Shown here in pieces: positions 8,101-10,285 of a stretch of 10,285 bases of DNA. This DNA is from Dehalococcoidia bacterium UBA5629 (lineage in GTDB: Bacteria; Chloroflexota; Dehalococcoidia; GIF9; UBA5629). Made by a program: the position numbers and the translations under genes. Location: NCBI GenBank assembly GCA_002421445.1, contig DIKB01000152.1:1-10285 (forward strand). Direction: 5' to 3'. Position 1 is the first letter of the stretch. Every line of letters begins with the position of its first letter. The notes under the pieces are model-generated. The model saw nothing but the letters and a program-made list of their open reading frames with translations. It was not told where the DNA came from and made no database searches.

Positions 8101-8967
8101 ATTGGCAATACTCACTGAGACATCAATACCATCAATACCTGAGGGAAGTGGGTAGCTGCTCTCATACGTGTATATCTTGTTGGCAACATTTGATTCTAGA
8201 ACCTGATGTCTGGTGTACATCCGCATGATCTCTTTGGCATCCGCCACTGTAATATTAGCAGAATCATTGTAGAGACCGAACATAGCTGCTTCTTGATACC
8301 GACGATTGGCGATCCCTGGCAGTTTATTGCTATTAGAATTGTATCGTATCTCATACCAGGATTCGGCACGGTTACCAGCAACAATGGCATCTGCCAGTTT
8401 TGGGCCAAGCAGAGAACGTGAGCCGTCTTTTGTGTTATACGCCAAAGACTCGAGAGCTATCCTTTCTTTGGAATCCGGTATATTTGTAACCCAGTTGTCC
8501 ACTTTGGCTTGATATACAGGCATAATAGCATCAAATACTGATTTCATCTGCGAATCTGACAATCCGAAAACATTTTCTTTGCCCGGAATCGTTATTAAAG
8601 GGTCGTTATATCTCCTCTGCATAACAGCATCTAAAGCCATCTGCAGATTTGCATTGGCTTGATCAAGTGCAGCACCGGTAAGATTTGCAGGGTAGGTCTT
8701 TTTTAAAATTTCGATTATTTCATTTTGATAAGCAAGTTCTTTGGCTTTGCCTGCTTCAGACAAACTTGAATCCCTAGGATTAATTCCAAGAACCTTAAAC
8801 ACTTCATCTCTATTTTTATCAACTTGTAAATTGAAGCCGATGCCGATTGTGGCAATGCCTTTGGAATCAATGTAAGGCCATGATTCGCTGCCTTCGACTG
8901 TTTTGATAAAAGTGAAGCGTTGAGCTGTGTAGGCATCTCTATCTGTAATCGTTTGAAATGTTAACAT
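1990..8967 (-). CDS. Giant RTX protein with N-terminal GH24 muramidase domain, type I secreted
   Basis: A 2325-aa protein, predicted to be exported by the adjacent HlyB-type system and folded by extracellular calcium. Residues 1 to about 235 are a GH24 (T4/phage lysozyme-type) domain with E25, D34 and T40 at the E-x8-D-x5-T spacing of T4 lysozyme (E11, D20, T26), then ALESLAYN at 171-178 and a terminal RRYQEAAMFGLY at 222-233. A linker runs to about 340. The rest is RTX: GGxGxDxUx nonapeptides, three beta-domains of the haemolysin-calcium-binding-related type (about 380-460, 1057-1145 and 1361-1445), nine modules of about 90 residues, and a C-terminal stretch with FSSVNDVK that ends in a short hydrophobic segment and AWHS, typical of RTX secretion signals. 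No Sec signal is seen. The ATG at 8967 is preferred over the in-frame ATG at 9039 because AGGAG lies 7 nt upstream and the longer version adds 24 low-complexity residues overlapping the upstream gene. The likely role is an antibacterial or wall-remodelling muramidase; a surface or adhesive role for the RTX part is possible. Confidence 0.95.
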   Translation of the reverse strand: MLTFQTITDRDAYTAQRFTFIKTVEGSESWPYIDSKGIATIGIGFNLQVDKNRDEVFKVLGINPRDSSLSEAGKAKELAYQNEIIEILKKTYPANLTGAALDQANANLQMALDAVMQRRYNDPLITIPGKENVFGLSDSQMKSVFDAIMPVYQAKVDNWVTNIPDSKERIALESLAYNTKDGSRSLLGPKLADAIVAGNRAESWYEIRYNSNSNKLPGIANRRYQEAAMFGLYNDSANITVADAKEIMRMYTRHQVLESNVANKIYTYESSYPLPSGIDGIDVSVSIANDYLIQNYAMGNTIDGRVIVGRGLESYNYLEKGAWSDNILAGLYNDLMFGERGNDKLNGGAGNDVIYGGDGEDMLIGSTGNDTLIGGVGNDTYIINAGDGTDTIEDKQGNNKVILCGKEINLLYNKGSYYANADGSIRAVMQGTDLVVTHMPTGSQVILNEDFQWGDFGINLIEVSENPDITNTIYLDIEDPNDTDHRGRYYGTNGNDLIVGGNGNDEVITYYEQAGNDWLQGGGGNDLVQAWAGPGSYLLEGNSGVDAIFGSYGSDKVFCADYGEMVELITAGEEAENLQETGDLAAGGPGNDFIYGSNARDGLFGGPGNDLLVGGGADDVIFGDCAYLGVGQSTSYWGWSFSVNEALGVEFHNVPLVQYLADYEAGDDVIYAGTGNDYVDGFAGDDEIYGGNGHDTVFGDRGNDFIEGGAGDDILIGDDNNLAIELHGDDYIDGGEGNDSIEGQGGRDELFGGNGLDTIYGGENDDYLDGEAGNDTLYGGDGNDQIFGGEDNDYIEGDYSDLAGNDYLDGEAGDDTIIGAGGADQIFGGDGNDQLVGDADNILVADQGDDYIDGEAGNDLLLGYAGNDTLIGGDGNDSLYGGSGDDYIDAGDGANTIYGDDGNSEIYAGSGDDYIEGGAGSAYIDAGDGNNTIFGGNGTNEIYAGIGNDQVVGGTDADYIDAGDGGNLVESQAGNDVVFTGVGNDSIWAGAGADEVYSGDGNDAIYLDNGDANDAADFADGGAGDDTIVGGSGNDSLYGSDGNDYLQGDGGSDTYVFGTGDGSDIIENYAADYATTTDTIQIGANLCDVTVTKENNDLRISINGSTDSLLIWDWFSSSAYKTDQISFADGTLLTPTQLEGRIQTIVYGTAANDSIIGGSFSNTIYGYAGNDTIYAGAGNDTIYGNEGDDNIFSNDANYGENGNNLLDGGDGNDWLVAGDGLDTLIGGAGDDRLWCEEGGLATMIGGLGNDRYCVDDSGDVIIENTGEGYDEVFIFATQAPYVVSDNIEAITLELYGHGAVGNALDNTMTGNISDNELIGMAGSDTIYGMGGSDTIDGGAGNDELYCYEDLYGGTSYLGNNTYIFGRGYGQDYVIDYMGNADVISVKSEVLPADITLNRQNNDLVLAISGTTDTMTVADWFNDTNYRVEQIQFADGTTWDASYIESNAVPMGTDGNDLLNGTGADNRLMGLAGNDTLNGYAGNDTLDGGTGADSMVGGFGDDTYVVDNAADVISENANEGTDTVQSAISYTLGNNIDNVSLIGNGMSLTATGNALNNVLVGNGYYDTLNGGAGADTMHGYGVDTYVVDNVGDVVIDEDGVFQGEGHTPDTILSSVTYVLPDGVDDLTLTGSSAINGSGNDLENSLLGNSAVNMLTGGAGNDTLNGGTGADNMCGGQGNDTYIIDNTGDIVTENLNEGSDTVQSSVTYTLGSNIENLFLTGTSKINGTGNALDNLLYGNSAINNLTGGAGNDVFYGNGGADTFIGGAGDDTYYVYQTDVAITENANEGTDTVYSTVSYSLSGNIENLYLVGGGALNGMGNAQNNYIAFVPDTPHYENYNNIINGGAGADTMSGGYGSDTYIVDNIGDIVIEGENSEVGQRDIIQSSVTYTLPYGVEDLTLTGTSAISGTGNELWNNLVGNSASNSLTGGAGNDTLNGGTGADSLSGGMGDDLYIVDNTGDIITEIADEGSDTVQSSITYTLGNNVEKLTLTGSSRINGTGNALDNYLTGNSANNTLTGAAGNDTLDGGSGSDTMVGGAGNDTYIVQATGDVVTENANEGTDLARSSITYTLGNNVENLTLTGTSAINGTGNALDNTIIGNSAANTLTGNAGNDTLNGGAGNDAMVGGAGNDVYYVDSTGDTVTESANSGTDTVLSSITHTLGSNVENLTLTETSSINGTGNALDNNITGNSGNNTLNGGAGNDTYVFSNGGGTDVVTDSGADSSTQDIIRFQSDVLKESIAIFQGTSDLSIAYGSTDNITVTSQTSTNYGIEKVQLDNGLYMTATDINQLIQNMATFATAHNLAFSSVNDVKASPDLMAMVSSAWHS
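2367..4525 (-). repeat. Run of eight ~90-aa RTX modules (about 270 bp each)
   Basis: Each unit follows the pattern GGxGxDxMxGGxGxDTYxVDNxGDxxxEN, then ExxDTVxSSxxYTLxxNxENLxLTG, then a GNALDNxLxGN turn that leads into the next GGAGND. The pattern is common in large RTX proteins. The units are clearly related at DNA level and recur every 260-290 bp. Copies 2 and 5 (near 4000-4280 and 3200-3456) carry a longer acidic loop and an LPxGVxDL strand instead of LGxNVENL, which points to duplication of a block of three modules. Confidence 0.85.
5010..5255 (-). repeat. Solitary ~90-aa RTX-associated module
   Basis: This segment encodes GGLGNDRYCVDDSGDVIIEN, followed by a DNIEAITL strand and GNALDNTMTGN. 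It matches the modules of the downstream eight-copy run but stands apart from them, separated by a beta-domain and nonapeptides. It is a degenerate ninth copy: the usual EGxDTVQSS segment reads EGYDEVFIFAT here. Confidence 0.7.
5800..7210 (-). repeat. Long RTX nonapeptide array (residues about 587-1056)
   Basis: This stretch is dense in GGxGNDxUxG calcium-binding nonapeptides, such as GGAGDDILIG and GGEGNDSIEG, which form parallel beta-rolls when calcium is bound outside the cell. The array is interrupted at intervals by short loops of a shared type: IGDDNNLAIELHGDDY, EGDYSDLAGNDY and VGDADNILVADQGDDY. One much larger insert lies near 6975-7105. A smaller patch of nonapeptides precedes it near 7830-7950 (residues about 340-380). 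Confidence 0.9.
8250..8967 (-). other. GH24 lysozyme domain of the RTX protein (approximate limits)
   Basis: This region encodes the enzymatic head, which would cleave the MurNAc-GlcNAc beta-1,4 bond of peptidoglycan. The catalytic triad is E25, D34 and T40, inside VEGSESWPYIDSKGIATIG, with the exact spacing of T4 lysozyme. The hydrophobic core motif ALESLAYN and the closing IANRRYQEAAMFGLY motif match the usual end of phage-type lysozymes. There are no cysteines. At about 235 residues it is longer than a minimal endolysin of about 150-165; extra residues, including about 50-125 with AYQNEIIEILKK and QANANLQMALDA, lie between the catalytic and C-terminal lobes. The DNA here looks more AT-rich than the repeat part of the same gene. 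Confidence 0.85.
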
Positions 8968-8974
8968 TGCACAT

Positions 8975-8979
8975 CTCCT
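8975..8979 (-). promoter_or_regulatory. Ribosome binding site of the RTX gene
   Basis: AGGAG on the minus strand lies 7 nt before the ATG at 8967 and overlaps the stop codon of the upstream gene (8978-8980). It decides the RTX start in favour of 8967 over the in-frame ATG at 9039, and suggests translation of the two genes from one transcript. Confidence 0.8.
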
Positions 8980-9724
8980 ATCTCGATTTTGTTTTTTGTT
9001 TTGATTTTGATTTGTAACTATAAACGCAGATATCTGCACCCAAGTCCGTCCAGCCTGTCGTATTCATTACTGAATCAAAAACACGCACACCTCCATCCTT
9101 AAATTTTAACCAGCCACCCCAATAATCAAGATACGTTCTGCCTTTATATATAAAGATTCCCAGTTGAAATGTACGTGTAAAATTACTAAGGTGCTCATTA
9201 ATAGTAGTCATATCCTCATTGAAAACTATAAGTAAATAGCCGAGTGGACGAGCAAAACTACTTTCATCCGTATCACTGCAAGTGCCCATATCATAGCGGA
9301 CAACTTTATCCAGCTTGCCATTGTTATCAATGTCCACACAGGTGATGCTGAGTTTGATTTCATTACTTTTGATTTGCTCTTTCAACCTTTCCAGCCATTT
9401 CTCTTTGTTTCTATCAAAAGCTTCTTTTGCCCCTTCAGTCCGGCTGTTCCATAGATAGCGATCCATTTTCCAGATAAGTTCTCGATTTTCCCATGCGTTT
9501 AGTTCCTTCCATTCCGGTTTCTTAAAATCAGTAAATTTTGGATTAAGCTTCCTTTCGCAAACCATAGCGTGAGGCAGACTTTTAAACGAATTTAGGTTTT
9601 TGACGTACGCTCTACATACCTCTCGATCCTTGCCTTCAACCAATACATATTCGCCAGCGAAAGACAGCGGTGAAAAGAAGAGCACGAGCAAGAATAGAAT
9701 ATTTACATAGACCGCTAAAATCAT
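8978..9724 (-). CDS. Sec-exported protein of unknown family; candidate immunity protein for the RTX muramidase
   Basis: A 248-aa protein I cannot assign to a named family. Residues 2-20 are a hydrophobic stretch and S21-F22-A23 before Gly24 fits signal peptidase I cleavage, so the mature protein is probably periplasmic. The n-region lacks a basic residue, which is unusual. Cysteines are at 37, 56, 129, 149 and 233. The middle (about 70-120) is rich in charged residues and Trp and likely helical. D131-x-D133-x-N135-G-x-x-D139 resembles an EF-hand-type calcium loop, and the C-terminus is a Lys/Ser-rich tail. The ATG at 9724 is preferred over that at 9775 because AAGGAGG lies 5 nt upstream. The gene ends 10 bp before the RTX ATG, so the two are very likely co-transcribed. 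A protein placed in the periplasm beside a secreted muramidase is where an immunity protein or lysozyme inhibitor is expected; this is inference. Alternatives are an accessory factor for secretion or an unrelated exported protein. Confidence 0.85.
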   Translation of the reverse strand: MILAVYVNILFLLVLFFSPLSFAGEYVLVEGKDREVCRAYVKNLNSFKSLPHAMVCERKLNPKFTDFKKPEWKELNAWENRELIWKMDRYLWNSRTEGAKEAFDRNKEKWLERLKEQIKSNEIKLSITCVDIDNNGKLDKVVRYDMGTCSDTDESSFARPLGYLLIVFNEDMTTINEHLSNFTRTFQLGIFIYKGRTYLDYWGGWLKFKDGGVRVFDSVMNTTGWTDLGADICVYSYKSKSKQKTKSR

Positions 9725-9891
9725 GCCGCCCTCCTTAAGGTTATCCTTCCGTTGCTCCCATCCAGCAATTTCCATTGATTCTCCCCGTCTTCGTAAAAGT
9801 TCCCGAGCGCCAGTCGTTTCATCTCGGACCCGTTATTGAACAAAACGATCTCGCCGTCTCTGGCAGGGGGAGGGGACGCCCATGATTTCAT
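9721..9891 (-). CDS. Possible 56-aa small protein between transposase and exported protein
   Basis: This short frame starts at an ATG that overlaps the transposase stop (ATGA at 9888-9891) and ends at a TGA that overlaps the next start (ATGA at 9721-9724). Such double overlaps suggest translational coupling. The product is hydrophilic, with strand-like segments GEIVLFNNGS, KRLALGNFYED and NGRITLRR; I do not recognise it. Against a real gene: the frame is open upstream through the transposase as well, so openness proves little, and the only GGAGG lies about 13 nt before the ATG. It could be a remnant of a gene or a chance frame over a leader region. Confidence 0.35.
   Translation of the reverse strand: MKSWASPPPARDGEIVLFNNGSEMKRLALGNFYEDGENQWKLLDGSNGRITLRRAA
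9730..9736 (-). promoter_or_regulatory. Ribosome binding site of the exported-protein gene
   Basis: AAGGAGG on the minus strand, 5 nt before the ATG at 9724, is the strongest Shine-Dalgarno sequence in the window. It lies inside the longer reading from 9775 and therefore supports the shorter start. Confidence 0.8.
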
Positions 9892-10285
9892 GCGTTTCTC
9901 TCTGCCTCCAAACATAAATTCATCTCCGCAACTATCATCTCCCCTCTCTGAACCGCCCTGCTCACCGCAGATTGCGTCAATTGTAATTTCTTTCCTATCG
10001 CCGTGGCAGACATCCCCAGTTCTCTTACTGCCCAATACGCAATAACGCTTTTGGCTCGCACCCGGTGCGGCTCTTTACCAATTGCCTCAATGCAGTTTTC
10101 CGGAATTTTGAATAGATCCGATACATGTTTCCTGATGTATTCATAATCATACCCAAGGGATCTTAGCCGATATTTCCGATCCAGTTCCTCTCCCGCGTCT
10201 CTGAGTACCGACTCGACAAAACCGCTGTCGCCCAGAATCCGCTCGTCACTCTTAAAGTGCTCAGTAGAGTAGAGAGCTGGCGTAG
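9888..10285 (-). CDS. REP-associated (IS200-like, Y1) transposase, C-terminal part; 5' end outside window
   Basis: 131 codons enter from the right edge and end at TGA 9888-9890. The visible part starts with TEHFKSDERILGDSGFVESVL, as in the tail of Y1 transposases associated with REP sequences (RAYT family), which nick and rejoin single-stranded DNA at palindromes. It continues into a DnaA-like helix-turn-helix near RAKSVIAYWAVRELGMSA, with TQSAVSRAVQRG as the likely recognition helix. The catalytic HUH motif and Tyr are upstream and cannot be checked. The end at about this point fits the family, so the gene need not be truncated. It runs in the same direction as the secretion genes and may share a transcript with them, though it is more likely an unrelated mobile neighbour. 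Confidence 0.7.
   Translation of the reverse strand, partial: TPALYSTEHFKSDERILGDSGFVESVLRDAGEELDRKYRLRSLGYDYEYIRKHVSDLFKIPENCIEAIGKEPHRVRAKSVIAYWAVRELGMSATAIGKKLQLTQSAVSRAVQRGEMIVAEMNLCLEAERNA

Noticed and set aside
8968..9039. Longer RTX start at 9039
   Set aside because: It would add 24 Asn/Gln/Lys-rich residues overlapping the upstream gene, with no good ribosome binding site, while the ATG at 8967 has AGGAG 7 nt upstream.
9731..9765. Possible promoter on the minus strand, TTGCTG and GATAAC 17 bp apart, before the exported-protein gene
   Set aside because: Both boxes match the consensus only partly, and the start site would fall at the ribosome binding site, leaving almost no leader.
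9892..10035. Longer version of the small ORF starting at 10035
   Set aside because: It would overlap the transposase coding frame for about 145 bp; the transposase frame is recognisable there.

Overview
The window is almost entirely minus-strand coding and reads as one compact type I secretion locus of a Gram-negative bacterium. From right to left, the direction of transcription, it holds: the C-terminal end of a REP-associated (IS200-like, Y1) transposase; a possible 56-codon linker ORF; a 248-aa Sec-exported protein of unknown family; a 2325-aa RTX protein with an N-terminal GH24 (phage-lysozyme) domain; and a HlyB-type ABC exporter cut off by the left edge. The organism cannot be fixed from this window. 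The transposase tail and the short heptameric intergenic repeats remind me of Geobacter/Desulfuromonas-type deltaproteobacteria, but this is a weak impression from memory.

Region 1-1864: HlyB-like exporter with a degenerate C39 domain, transmembrane segment and most of the ATPase domain. About 90 residues, including Walker B, lie beyond the window. The adaptor (HlyD-like) and outer-membrane channel genes are not visible and would be expected further left. Region 1865-1989: a 125-bp gap with a 14-bp imperfect hairpin and a run of heptamer-like AGTRAAN repeats. Region 1990-8967: the giant RTX protein. Its layout is GH24 head, first RTX patch and beta-domain, a long nonapeptide array, two more beta-domains with a solitary ~90-aa module between them, a run of eight ~90-aa modules, and a C-terminal secretion signal. 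Region 8978-9724: a secreted or periplasmic protein whose gene ends 10 bp before the RTX start. Region 9721-9891: a small ORF joined to both neighbours by ATGA overlaps. Region 9888-10285: the transposase tail.

How the parts may work together (inference): the ABC exporter would export the RTX protein through a type I channel, calcium would fold the repeats outside the cell, and the GH24 head could cut peptidoglycan of competitors. The co-transcribed signal-peptide protein sits where an immunity protein against a periplasm-acting muramidase would be expected. This toxin-immunity-exporter reading is the main hypothesis of the window. The GH24 catalytic spacing, the RTX repeats and the exporter are seen directly; the immunity role is inferred only from position and predicted location.
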